Part shown: positions 38,599 to 46,679 of the stretch, piece after piece
Numbering within the stretch: position 1 is the stretch's first letter
Layout of the letters: every line of letters starts with the position of its first letter
DNA from: an uncultured Clostridia bacterium
GTDB lineage: Bacteria; Bacillota; Clostridia; TANB77; CAG-508
Reading direction: 5' to 3'
DNA: 64,000 nt
Assembly: GCA_947627185.1 (NCBI GenBank)
Contig: CANQVF010000004.1
Location: 94,953 to 158,952 of the forward strand
Translations under genes and position numbers: made by a program
The notes under the pieces: generated by a model
Told to the model about the DNA's origin: nothing
Seen by the model: only the letters and a program-made list of their open reading frames with translations
The model's database searches: none

Positions 38599-39345
38599 AT
38601 GAAAAAGAAATTTTTGAAAGTTACTATTGTAGCTCTTTTATTAGTGCTTGTATATACTAGTATAGTAAATGCTTTTAGTTTTACGGCAACTATGACTGCT
38701 AGTAGTTCAAATGTTGATCCTTCAGCAGAATTTACAATACAAGTTAAAGTTTCTAATTTAGATGTTGGAGAAAATGGAATAAATCAATTAACTGGTACAC
38801 TAAGTTATGATGAAGATGTTTTTGAAGAAATTAGTGACAGTAGTATCGAAGGTTTTAACTCATGGAGTCATTCATATAATGCTGAAACAAAAGCAATTAA
38901 GTTAACTAAAACAACTTTTGTTAAAGCAGAAGAAGTTGTTTTCCAAATTACTTTTAAAACTAAAGAAGATGTTGAACCAGGTACTGTTGGAAAAATAAAT
39001 TTCACAGAAATACAAGCTAATAATAGTGAATCATCTATTGCAGCTTCAGATATTTCTACTTCAATTACAGTAGGTGGTGAAGTAACAAATACAGCAAATG
39101 TTAATGCAACAAATTCTAATCTTATTATAATAGATCCAGTATTAACAAATTCAAATAAAAATGTAAATAATGCTGTTAATAATGTGAATGTACTTGTTCC
39201 TTCATATGTAAATATTGATAATACTACTGAAAGTGATGTTCCATATACAGGTATAGAAGATACATTAATTTATTTCATTGGTGGTTTTATCATATTAGCA
39301 ATTATATTCTATATTAAATTTGAAAAAGTAAACAGCAAATTATAA
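38599..39345 (+). CDS. Surface-anchored cohesin-domain protein with VPYTG signal
   Basis: 248 residues; AAAGGAG upstream. Signal peptide 1-26, then one cohesin-like beta-sandwich (~27-160): ASSSNVDPSAEFTIQVKVSN, GINQLTGTLSYDEDVFEEIS and VVFQITFKTKEDVEPG, in typical cohesin order. An Asn/Thr-rich linker follows (~165-210). The end is VPYTG (214-218), a hydrophobic stretch, then KFEKVNSK: the layout of a sortase cell-wall sorting signal. If no sortase recognises VPYTG, it would remain a membrane anchor. The adjacent secreted protease carries the matching dockerin, so this protein probably displays that protease on the cell surface. Confidence 0.88.
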   Translation: MKKKFLKVTIVALLLVLVYTSIVNAFSFTATMTASSSNVDPSAEFTIQVKVSNLDVGENGINQLTGTLSYDEDVFEEISDSSIEGFNSWSHSYNAETKAIKLTKTTFVKAEEVVFQITFKTKEDVEPGTVGKINFTEIQANNSESSIAASDISTSITVGGEVTNTANVNATNSNLIIIDPVLTNSNKNVNNAVNNVNVLVPSYVNIDNTTESDVPYTGIEDTLIYFIGGFIILAIIFYIKFEKVNSKL

Positions 39346-39359
39346 AATAAATAAAAATG

Positions 39360-39386
39360 AGGTAGCTTTTTAAGTTACCTTTTTTG
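39360..39386 (+). terminator. Intrinsic terminator after the cohesin gene
   Basis: AGGTAGCTT and AAGTTACCT form the stem (one G-T pair), followed by six T. Confidence 0.85.
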
Positions 39387-39420
39387 TTTACTTAAAAATT
39401 GTTTTGTTTTTAAATTATTT

Positions 39421-39571
39421 ATCTCTTAATATATTATATATTTCTAGTGACTTGCTGTCGCAATCTTCTATTTTAAAAAATATTAAATAAGAAGATTGCT
39501 CCATTTCGCACTTCGCTCTGCTTCGTTTGGTCGCTTACGCGTCACTTCAAAATATATAATAAATTAAGAAA
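39421..39571. repeat. Palindromic repeat family, copy 1
   Basis: The conserved core is 39447-39545 (99 bp), bounded by GTGAC and GTCAC. Inside are the inverted arms GCAATCTTCT and AGAAGATTGC plus the GC-richer segment GCACTTCGCTCTGCTTCG. AT-rich outer arms (CTTAATATATTATATATTT against a near-perfect complement, one mismatch) extend the palindrome. No ORF spans it. Confidence 0.9.
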
Positions 39572-39620
39572 TATATTATTTTAAAAATATATTTATTTAA
39601 AAATTTTTTTTAATTATTTA

Positions 39621-39771
39621 TCTCTTAATATATTATATATTTTTTTGTGACTTGCTGTCGCAATCTTCTATTTTAAAAAATATTAAATAAGAAGATTGCT
39701 CCATTTTGCACTTCGCTCTGCTTCGTTTGATCGCTTACGCGTCACTTTAAAATATATAATAAATTAAGAAA
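39621..39771. repeat. Palindromic repeat family, copy 2
   Basis: The core is 39647-39745, exactly 200 bp after copy 1, differing from it by only a few bases (GCACTTCGCTCTGC kept; TTTGATCGC instead of TTTGGTCGC). The outer arms and the AT spacer between copies are also repeated. Confidence 0.9.
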
Positions 39772-39823
39772 TATATTATTTTAAAAATATATTTATTTAA
39801 AAATTTTTTGCTTTTAAATTATT

Positions 39824-39977
39824 TATCTCTTAATATATTATATATTTTAGTGACTTGCTGTCGCAATCTTCTATTTTTAAAATTATTTAAATAAGAAGAT
39901 TGCTCCATTTCGCACTTCGCTGTGCTTCGTTTGGTCGCTTACGCGTCACTTTAAAATATATAATATATTAAGAGATA
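39824..39977. repeat. Palindromic repeat family, copy 3
   Basis: The core is 39850-39949, 203 bp after copy 2. Here the outer arms are a perfect 26-bp inverted repeat (39824-39849 and 39952-39977). GCACTTCGCTGTGC forms a small hairpin. The copy ends right at the left side of the IS200-like element. Confidence 0.92.
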
Positions 39978-40022
39978 TTTTATTCGCTTTAGCGTGTCGA
40001 GCCACAAAGCGAGACAAAAAAC

Positions 40023-40046
40023 CGCTCGCTATGCGAGTGTTGTTTT
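40023..40046 (+). terminator. Terminator hairpin in the IS200 left end
   Basis: CGCTCGC, loop TAT, GCGAGTG (7 bp including one G-T pair), then TTGTTTT. IS200 elements characteristically carry such a hairpin to block transcription entering tnpA. Confidence 0.75.
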
Positions 40047-40129
40047 AAAATCTTATAGAAAAAGATATCAAACTTAGTGATATAATGTTAGTGTTCAAGC
40101 CAACAAAATATCAGAAAGGAGTGATATCT

Positions 40130-40585
40130 TTGAGTAATACTTTATCACATACAAAATGGAATTGCAAATATCATATAGTATTTATACCAAAGTATAGAAG
40201 AAAAGTAATATATCATAAAATAAGGACAGATATAAGAGGATATATTCAAGATTTGTGTAGATGGAAAGGAGTAGAAATAATAGAAGGACATTTGATGGCA
40301 GACCATGTACACTTACTGTTGTCAATACCACCAAAAATAAATATATCAAGTTTCATGGGATATTTGAAAGGAAAAAGTTCAATGATGATATTCAAAGATC
40401 ATGCAAATTTAAGATATAAATATGGAAATTGTAATTTTTGGGCAACAGGCTATTATGTTAGCACAGTAGGATTAAATGAAGCAACTATCAGAAAATATAT
40501 AAGAGACCAAGAAAAGGAAGATGTACTAGAAGATAAATTAACTAAGAGGGAATATCATAACCCTTTTAAGGGTTTGCTACAGTAG
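40130..40585 (+). CDS. tnpA: IS200/IS605-family Y1 transposase TnpA
   Basis: 151 residues from TTG 40130, with AGAAAGGAG 8 nt upstream; an ATG at 40085 adds 15 residues not found in the family. It is a single-strand DNA transposase of the HUH type. NCKYHIVFIPKYRRKVIY is the usual N terminus, GHLMADHVHLLLSIPP holds the HUH metal site, and GYYVSTVGLNEATIRKYI carries the nucleophilic tyrosine. Length is complete, so the element may be active. There is no accompanying tnpB. Palindromic repeats abut the element upstream. Confidence 0.95.
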   Translation: MSNTLSHTKWNCKYHIVFIPKYRRKVIYHKIRTDIRGYIQDLCRWKGVEIIEGHLMADHVHLLLSIPPKINISSFMGYLKGKSSMMIFKDHANLRYKYGNCNFWATGYYVSTVGLNEATIRKYIRDQEKEDVLEDKLTKREYHNPFKGLLQ

Positions 40586-40822
40586 TAAATGCATAAAGGC
40601 TTGAACGGAGTGAAAGCCAGCACCTTTAGGTGCTGCAATGTTATATGCCCTTATAGGGCAAGTGAAAACCACCCGTTTCACGGGTGGTTATTATTTATAA
40701 AGAAAATAATAAAATTAAATGAATATAGTAATATATATAATTTAAATTATGATATAAAAAAATTGAAAAAAGATATTTCATAATATATAATAAGAATACT
40801 AAATTTTTAAAGGATGTAATAA

Positions 40823-42730
40823 ATGAAATTAATAATAACAGAAAAACCTTCAGTAGCAATGGATTTTGCTAAAGTTCTAAAATTAAATACAACTAGAAAA
40901 AATGGTTATATAGAAGATAAAGATTGGATTATAACATGGTGCTATGGTCATTTAATTACTATGAGTTATCCAGAAGTTTATGATGAAAAACTTAAATTTT
41001 GGAGATTAGATACACTTCCTTTTATTCCAAAAGAATGGAAATATGAAGTAATTTCTGGAGGAATTCAAGCTAAACAATTTGAAATAATAAAAAATCTTCT
41101 TCAAAGAGAAGATGTAACTGAAATATATAATGCTGGTGACTCTGGGCGTGAAGGAGAATATATTCAAAGATTAGTTTTTATGATGGCAAAACCAAATCCA
41201 AATGCCAAAATGAAAAGAGTTTGGATAGATTCTCAAACAGAAGATGAAATCCAAAGAGGAATTAAAGAAGCAAAAGATTTAAAAGAATATGATAGCTTAT
41301 CAGATTCTGCTTATTTAAGAGCAAAAGAAGATTATTTAATAGGAATCAATTTTTCAAGACTTTTATCAATTATTTTTGGAAAAAGAATAGCAAAAGATAT
41401 AAATGAAGAAAAAGTTTCTATTTCTGTTGGTAGAGTTATGACTTGTGTTTTAGGAATGGTAGTTTCAAGAGAAAGAGAAATAAGAAATTTTGTTAAAACA
41501 AAATATTATAAAATAATTGGAAATTTTGGTAAAACAGAAGAAACTTCTTTAAAGGCAGAATGGAAAGTAACTGAAACTTCAAAACTATATAATAGTAATT
41601 TATTATATAATGAAAATGGTTTTAAAACAGAAGATAATGCTAAAAAATTTATATTAAGCTTAAAAGATAAAAAAGCTATTATAACAGAACTAAAAAAATC
41701 TAAACAAAAAGAAAATGCACCACTTTTATTTAATTTAGCAGAAATTCAAAATGAATGCACAAAAGTATTTAAAATTAAACCTGATGAAACATTAGAAGTA
41801 ATACAAGAATTGTATGAAAAAAAACTAGTTACATATCCTAGAACAGATGCAAGAGTATTATCAACTGCTATTGCAAAGGAAATAGGAAAAAACTTAAATG
41901 GATTATATAAAAATTTTAAAGATGAAGAAATAAATGAATATATTTCTAAGATGATAAACGAAAAATATAGTACAAATCTTATTAAAACAAAATACGTAAA
42001 TGATAGTAAAATAACAGACCACTATGCAATTATACCAACAGGTCAGGGATTTGAAAATTATGATAAATTATCAGATTTAAAGAAAAATGTGTATAAACTT
42101 ATTGTAAAGAGATTTATTGCAATATTTTATCCTCCAGCAGAATATAATAAAGTAAATTTAAGCATAGATGTTGAGGGAGAAACATTTACAAGTAGTGGTA
42201 AAGTTTGTATAAAACAAGGATATTTAGAAGTTTTAAAAAATAGATTAAAAGAAGATGAAGAAAAAGATTTAAAAGCATTTACAGATTTAAAAAAAGGTAT
42301 GGAAATTAATGTTATAAACTATGAAACAAAAGATTCTGAAACTTCTCCGCCTTCTAGATATAATTCTGGAGGTATGGTTTTAGCGATGGAAAATGCCGGA
42401 AAATTAATAGAAGATGAAACTTTAAGAGAGCAAATAAAAGGTGCAGGAATTGGAACATCTGCAACAAGAGGAGAAATAATAAAAAAATTAGAGAGAATTC
42501 AATATATTCAAATTAATCCAAAAACACAAATTATAACACCAACAGAAAAAGGTGAAGCAATATATGATGTTGTAAATAAATCTATTCCAGATATGCTTAA
42601 TCCAGATTTAACTGCAAGCTGGGAAAAAGGCTTAGATTTAGTTGCTAAAAAAGAAATAAAACCAGAGATTTTTATGGAGAAATTAGAAAAATATATAAAC
42701 TCAAAAATAAATAAACTAGTTCTTAAATAA
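40823..42730 (+). CDS. topB: DNA topoisomerase III
   Basis: 635 residues, ATG after AAAGGATG. Type IA topoisomerase. The Toprim domain contains ITEKPSVAMDFAKVL at the start and YNAGDSGREGEYIQRL. The active site is LVTYPRTDARVL, with the cleaving Tyr at about residue 338. GAGIGTSATRGEIIKKL and ITPTEKGEAIYDVV follow. No C-terminal zinc ribbons are seen. Plasmid and integrative elements often carry TopB-like enzymes, and this one lies directly after the IS, but it could equally be the housekeeping copy. Confidence 0.94.
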   Translation: MKLIITEKPSVAMDFAKVLKLNTTRKNGYIEDKDWIITWCYGHLITMSYPEVYDEKLKFWRLDTLPFIPKEWKYEVISGGIQAKQFEIIKNLLQREDVTEIYNAGDSGREGEYIQRLVFMMAKPNPNAKMKRVWIDSQTEDEIQRGIKEAKDLKEYDSLSDSAYLRAKEDYLIGINFSRLLSIIFGKRIAKDINEEKVSISVGRVMTCVLGMVVSREREIRNFVKTKYYKIIGNFGKTEETSLKAEWKVTETSKLYNSNLLYNENGFKTEDNAKKFILSLKDKKAIITELKKSKQKENAPLLFNLAEIQNECTKVFKIKPDETLEVIQELYEKKLVTYPRTDARVLSTAIAKEIGKNLNGLYKNFKDEEINEYISKMINEKYSTNLIKTKYVNDSKITDHYAIIPTGQGFENYDKLSDLKKNVYKLIVKRFIAIFYPPAEYNKVNLSIDVEGETFTSSGKVCIKQGYLEVLKNRLKEDEEKDLKAFTDLKKGMEINVINYETKDSETSPPSRYNSGGMVLAMENAGKLIEDETLREQIKGAGIGTSATRGEIIKKLERIQYIQINPKTQIITPTEKGEAIYDVVNKSIPDMLNPDLTASWEKGLDLVAKKEIKPEIFMEKLEKYINSKINKLVLK

Positions 42731-42814
42731 AAAATTAGTTTGTTTATAAGTTAATTTTTTATAAAATTATAAAATTAAATTCTTTATAATTTAAAAAATT
42801 AACTATAATTTAAT

Positions 42815-42975
42815 TTCTTATAGAAAATATATATTGATTTATTTGTGATTTGCTGTCGCAATCTTCTATTTTAAAAATTATTTAAATATGAAGATTGCTC
42901 CATTTCGCACTTCGCTATGCTTCGTTTGGTCGCTTGCGCATCACTACATAAATCAATATATATTTTCTATAAGAA
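42815..42975. repeat. Palindromic repeat family, copy 4
   Basis: The core is 42845-42944 (100 bp) and matches copies 1-3, but its boundary pair is GTGAT/ATCAC instead of GTGAC/GTCAC. The outer arms are a perfect 28-bp inverted repeat (42815-42842 and 42948-42975) whose sequence differs from that of copies 1-3. It occupies most of the 324-bp topB-murA gap. Confidence 0.92.
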
Positions 42976-43014
42976 TTAATTTAAAATTTAAATAAAGAAC
43001 TTTTTATGTTAAAT

Positions 43015-43047
43015 CCTCATAATATGTAGCATAAGATTATGAGGAGG
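43015..43047 (+). promoter_or_regulatory. Hairpin covering the murA ribosome site
   Basis: CCTCATAAT (43015-43023) pairs with ATTATGAGG (43036-43044) across a 12-nt loop. The 3' arm includes the start of GAGGAGG (43041-43047), the murA Shine-Dalgarno sequence. Confidence 0.6.
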
Positions 43048-43054
43048 AAAGTTT

Positions 43055-44314
43055 ATGTATAGCTACATAATAAAAGGTGGTAAAAAACTACATGGAGAAA
43101 CTTTTGTATCAGGTTCTAAAAATGCAAGTTTACCAATACTTGCAGCTTGTATTATAAGTGGAAAAACTACTAAACTTTATAATGTTCCAGATATAGAAGA
43201 TGTTAGAATAACACTTCAAATTTTAAAAGAATTGGGTTGCAAAGTAAAAAAAGAGAAAAATAAAATTACTATTAATTCTAAGTATATGACAAAAACAACT
43301 ATACCAGAAAATTTGATGAGAAAATTGAGGTCCTCAGTAATAATAGCAGGTGCAATTATTGCAAGATTTAGGAACGTACAATTCTCATATCCAGGTGGAT
43401 GCGATATTGGATCTAGACCAATTAATCTACATTTAGAAAATTTTAAAAAAATTGGCATAAAAATAGATGAAAATACTAGATATATTGAATGCAGATGTGA
43501 TAAAATAGAAACGAAAAATATTGAATTAGATTTTCCTAGTGTAGGAGCAACAGAAAATTTAATATTAGCTTCAATTTTAGGAAATCAAGAAATTATTATA
43601 AATAATGCAGCAATGGAACCAGAAATAATTGATTTAGCATCTTTTTTAAATAGAATGGGAGCTAAAGTATATGGTGCTGGTACAAATATAATTAAAGTAA
43701 AAGGTGTAACAACATTAAAAGATACTTCATATAAAATTATGCCAGATAGAATAGAAGCTGGAACTCTTCTAATTGCAGGTGCAATAACAGGTGGTATGAT
43801 AAAAATTAATAATGTTATACCAGAACATATAGGTCCTGTTCTTAATAAATTAGAAGAAATAGGCTGTGAAATAAAAGTATTAAAAAATTCAGTATACTTA
43901 GATGTAAATAAAAAATTAAAAGCTGTAAATATTAAAACAATGCCATATCCGGGTTTTCCAACAGATTTACAACCTCTATTTTCTACATTGCTTACTATTT
44001 GTGAAGGCACTTCTATTATTAGTGAAAATATTTTTGAAAATAGATTTAAATTTATGCAAGAAATACAAAGAATGGGAGCAAAAGCTACAATAGAAGGAAA
44101 AACAATGATCATTAAAGGAGTAAAAAAACTTCATTCTGCTGATTTAGAAAGTACAGATTTAAGAGGAGGAGCTTCTATGGTTCTTGCTGGATTATGTGCT
44201 AAAGGAACAACTAAAGTAAGTAATTTAAAATATTTAATTAGAGGATATGAAGGATTAGATATAAAATTAAGAGAATTAGGAGCAGATATTGTTCGAAAAG
44301 AAGAGGGTGAATAA
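43055..44314 (+). CDS. murA: UDP-N-acetylglucosamine 1-carboxyvinyltransferase
   Basis: 419 residues, GAGGAGG 7 nt upstream. First committed step of peptidoglycan synthesis, joining enolpyruvate to UDP-GlcNAc. GSKNASLPIL holds Lys22 and Asn23; SYPGGCDIGSRPINLHL carries catalytic Cys116, the fosfomycin target, so the sensitive form is expected. DLRGGASMVLAGL is near the C terminus. It heads a division operon and ftsQ begins 2 bp after its stop. Confidence 0.97.
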   Translation: MYSYIIKGGKKLHGETFVSGSKNASLPILAACIISGKTTKLYNVPDIEDVRITLQILKELGCKVKKEKNKITINSKYMTKTTIPENLMRKLRSSVIIAGAIIARFRNVQFSYPGGCDIGSRPINLHLENFKKIGIKIDENTRYIECRCDKIETKNIELDFPSVGATENLILASILGNQEIIINNAAMEPEIIDLASFLNRMGAKVYGAGTNIIKVKGVTTLKDTSYKIMPDRIEAGTLLIAGAITGGMIKINNVIPEHIGPVLNKLEEIGCEIKVLKNSVYLDVNKKLKAVNIKTMPYPGFPTDLQPLFSTLLTICEGTSIISENIFENRFKFMQEIQRMGAKATIEGKTMIIKGVKKLHSADLESTDLRGGASMVLAGLCAKGTTKVSNLKYLIRGYEGLDIKLRELGADIVRKEEGE

Positions 44315-44316
44315 TT

Positions 44317-45198
44317 TTGGATGATGAAATAGTTATTGGAATAGATGTAAAAGAAGATTCTAATAATAAAAAACCAAAAAAAGATAAAAAAAATAAAAAA
44401 GTAAAAGAAAAACAAAAAGAAAAATCAAAAGCAAACAAAAATAAAAAAGATAAAAATAATAGTGATGAAAATAATCCTAAAATAAGAAATAAAATAGCTA
44501 TTATTTTTCTTATAATAGCTATTTTAGTAATTTTATTTGGCTCAAGCTTATTTAATATAAAAAATATTGTTATAGTAGGAAATCAAAAAATATCACAAGA
44601 AACAGTAATTAGTTTATCTGGTTTAGAACTTTATAAAAATATTTTTAAGTTTAATAAATTATCTGTTATTGAAAAAATAGAAGAAAATGCTTATATAGAA
44701 AATGTAAAAATTTCAAGAAAACTGCCTTCTACTGTTGAAATAACTATAGAAGAAAGAATACCAAAATATATGGTACAAATAGGAGAAAGTTATGCTTATA
44801 TAAATAATCAAGGTTATATTTTAGAAATAACAAATGAAAAAATAAATCTACCAATTTTAACAGGAATTTCTACAGATTTATCTAATATTAAATTAGGTGA
44901 AAGACTAAATGTTGAAGATTTAAAAAAATTAGATACTGTTATAAAAATATATGAAACATCAAATAGTAATGGAATTGCTGATTTAATTACAAAAATAGAT
45001 ATTTCTAATGATAAAAATTATTGTATATTTTTAGAAACAGAAGGAAAAACAGTTTATTTAGGTGATTGTTCAAATTTAAATACAAGAATTTTAACTTTAA
45101 AATCAGTATTGGAAGCATCTAGTGGAAAAGCTGGTGAAATATTTTTAAATGTAGATTTGAATTCTGAAAATGTATATTTTAGACCTAGTAGTAATTAA
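44317..45198 (+). CDS. ftsQ: Cell division protein FtsQ/DivIB
   Basis: 293 residues from TTG 44317, with GAGGGTG overlapping the end of murA. Residues 1-62 are a highly basic cytoplasmic tail, ~63-84 one membrane helix, and ~85-155 a POTRA domain (SLFNIKNIVIVGNQKISQET, ENVKISRKLPSTVEITIEER). The beta domain follows (YAYINNQGYILEI, LPILTGISTDLS). It links the divisome to wall synthesis. Its location between murA and ftsA-ftsZ fits. Confidence 0.93.
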   Translation: MDDEIVIGIDVKEDSNNKKPKKDKKNKKVKEKQKEKSKANKNKKDKNNSDENNPKIRNKIAIIFLIIAILVILFGSSLFNIKNIVIVGNQKISQETVISLSGLELYKNIFKFNKLSVIEKIEENAYIENVKISRKLPSTVEITIEERIPKYMVQIGESYAYINNQGYILEITNEKINLPILTGISTDLSNIKLGERLNVEDLKKLDTVIKIYETSNSNGIADLITKIDISNDKNYCIFLETEGKTVYLGDCSNLNTRILTLKSVLEASSGKAGEIFLNVDLNSENVYFRPSSN

Positions 45199-45222
45199 AG
45201 CTAAGAGAAAGGAGAACTTATA

Positions 45223-45951
45223 GTGAATAAAGAAAATAAATTAAAAATCTCATTATTATTAGGAATAATGTGTTTATTATTAACTTTAGGAATTTCTATA
45301 CAAATTAATACAGTAAATAATAGTAGTACAACTGTAGGAAGAACTTTAGCAGAAAATGAACTAAGAGATAGTGTTTTAAGATGGAAACAAAAATATGAAA
45401 ATGCATATAAAGATTTAGAAAATAAAGAAGCTGAATTAGATAGTCTAAGAGAACAAGTTGCTAATAAAGATGAGAGTTATGGTGGCCTAACAGATAAATT
45501 AAAAAATTGTAACTTACTATTAGGTAATACAGAATTAATAGGTAGAGGAATTATTATTACTTTAAAAGATGGAGATAGTTCTTTAATAAAAGGCTTTGCA
45601 AATGATTATATTGTACATAATGGAGATTTATTAGAAATAGTAAATGCATTAAAAAATGCAGATGCAGATGCAATTTCAATAAATGATCAAAGAATTGTTA
45701 GTAATACATCTATAAATTGTGTAGGAAATGTAATAAAAATAAATGATGAAAAGATTGCTGCACCATTTGTTATAAAAGCGATAGGAAGACCAATACAACT
45801 TTATAGTTCTTTAACTATGCCTGGAGGATATATAGAAATACTTAAAAATGCAGGTGTCCAAGTGGAAATAGAAGAAGTTGAAAAAGAATCAATAATTATA
45901 CCAAAATATAATGGAGTTTATAAATTTGAATATGCAACAATTTTTGAATAG
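45223..45951 (+). CDS. DUF881 protein, copy 1
   Basis: 242 residues from GTG 45223 after AAAGGAG. Residues 8-27 are a membrane anchor, followed by a coiled coil (~45-85) and a globular DUF881 domain: LIGRGIIITLKDGD, IVNALKNADADAISINDQRI, and YSSLTMPGGYIEIL. DUF881 (YlxW/YlxX-like) proteins sit beside sbp and ftsA in many Gram-positive division clusters; the molecular role is not established. The next gene is a paralogue, about 40% alike by eye. Confidence 0.9.
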   Translation: MNKENKLKISLLLGIMCLLLTLGISIQINTVNNSSTTVGRTLAENELRDSVLRWKQKYENAYKDLENKEAELDSLREQVANKDESYGGLTDKLKNCNLLLGNTELIGRGIIITLKDGDSSLIKGFANDYIVHNGDLLEIVNALKNADADAISINDQRIVSNTSINCVGNVIKINDEKIAAPFVIKAIGRPIQLYSSLTMPGGYIEILKNAGVQVEIEEVEKESIIIPKYNGVYKFEYATIFE

Positions 45952-45962
45952 AGGTGATGAAT

Positions 45963-46679
45963 TTGAAAGCAAAAATAACTATGACAATATCTATTGCATG
46001 TACAGCTTTAATTTTAACTATGGTTATGTTTACTCAATTTAAAACTGTTGATGAAACAGATATAACTGCTATAGAAACAATGAGAGAAACAGAACTAAGA
46101 TCAGAGCTTGCAAGTTGGAAAACAAAGTATGAGGAATTAGAAACTAAAATAGATGAAAATGAAAATAGAATTAATGAATACAAATCTGAACTTGAAAATG
46201 ATGCTAATGCTTCAAGTATTTTAGAAAATGAAGTAAAAGAAGTTGAAAGTTATTTAGGAAATACTAGCTTAAAAGGACAAGGAATAGTGGTAACATTAAA
46301 AGATAACGATACTAGAGATATTATTCATTCAGATTTACTAGAACTTGTTAATGAACTTAATATTGCTGGAGCAGAGGCTATTTCAATAAATGATGAAAGA
46401 ATTGTGTCAGGTTCGGAAATTGTTTTAGTTAATAATACAATGATTTTAGTAAATACTAAAAGAGTTGCTGGACCTTATGTTGTAAAAGCTATAGGAGATA
46501 AACAATATCTTCAAAGTGCTTTAACTATAAAAGATGGATACGTAGATTTAATAAAGTCTGATGGAAAAGATATAGAATATTATGTAGATGATAATATTGT
46601 TATTCCAGCATATGATGGAGAACAAGTTTTACAACATGCTAAAGAATATATTAAAGAAGAGGAGGAAGTAAAAAAATGA
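45963..46679 (+). CDS. DUF881 protein, copy 2
   Basis: 238 residues from TTG 45963, chosen because GAGGTGAT (45951-45958) is the ribosome site and overlaps the earlier GTG and ATG codons. Anchor (3-22), coiled coil (~40-85) and DUF881 domain (GQGIVVTLKDND, AEAISINDERIVSG, LQSALTIKDGYVDLI). It overlaps sbp by 4 nt, indicating translational coupling. Confidence 0.9.
   Translation: MKAKITMTISIACTALILTMVMFTQFKTVDETDITAIETMRETELRSELASWKTKYEELETKIDENENRINEYKSELENDANASSILENEVKEVESYLGNTSLKGQGIVVTLKDNDTRDIIHSDLLELVNELNIAGAEAISINDERIVSGSEIVLVNNTMILVNTKRVAGPYVVKAIGDKQYLQSALTIKDGYVDLIKSDGKDIEYYVDDNIVIPAYDGEQVLQHAKEYIKEEEEVKK

Larger units (their letters stand above)
39980..40690 (+). mobile_element. IS200-type insertion sequence
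   Basis: About 710 bp, the usual size of IS200; the ends are estimated, since this family makes no target duplication. It holds one Y1 transposase gene and no tnpB. The left part has a hairpin with T run (40023-40046) that would stop incoming transcription, and a 10-bp pair (40061-40070 with 40122-40131) that could hide the tnpA start. The right part has three hairpins: AGCACCT/AGGTGCT (40619-40634), TGCCCT/AGGGCA (40646-40660) and ACCACCCG/CGGGTGGT (40668-40688). Confidence 0.8.

Noticed and set aside
39421..39977. CRISPR array
   Set aside because: Only three copies of a long (~150 bp) palindromic unit with repeated, not unique, spacers, and no cas genes.
40589..40783. 64-codon ORF after tnpA
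   Set aside because: It runs through the three hairpins of the IS200 right end and has no ribosome site or family pattern.
43585..44112. 175-codon minus-strand ORF inside murA
   Set aside because: Antisense shadow of a well conserved gene; no ribosome site.
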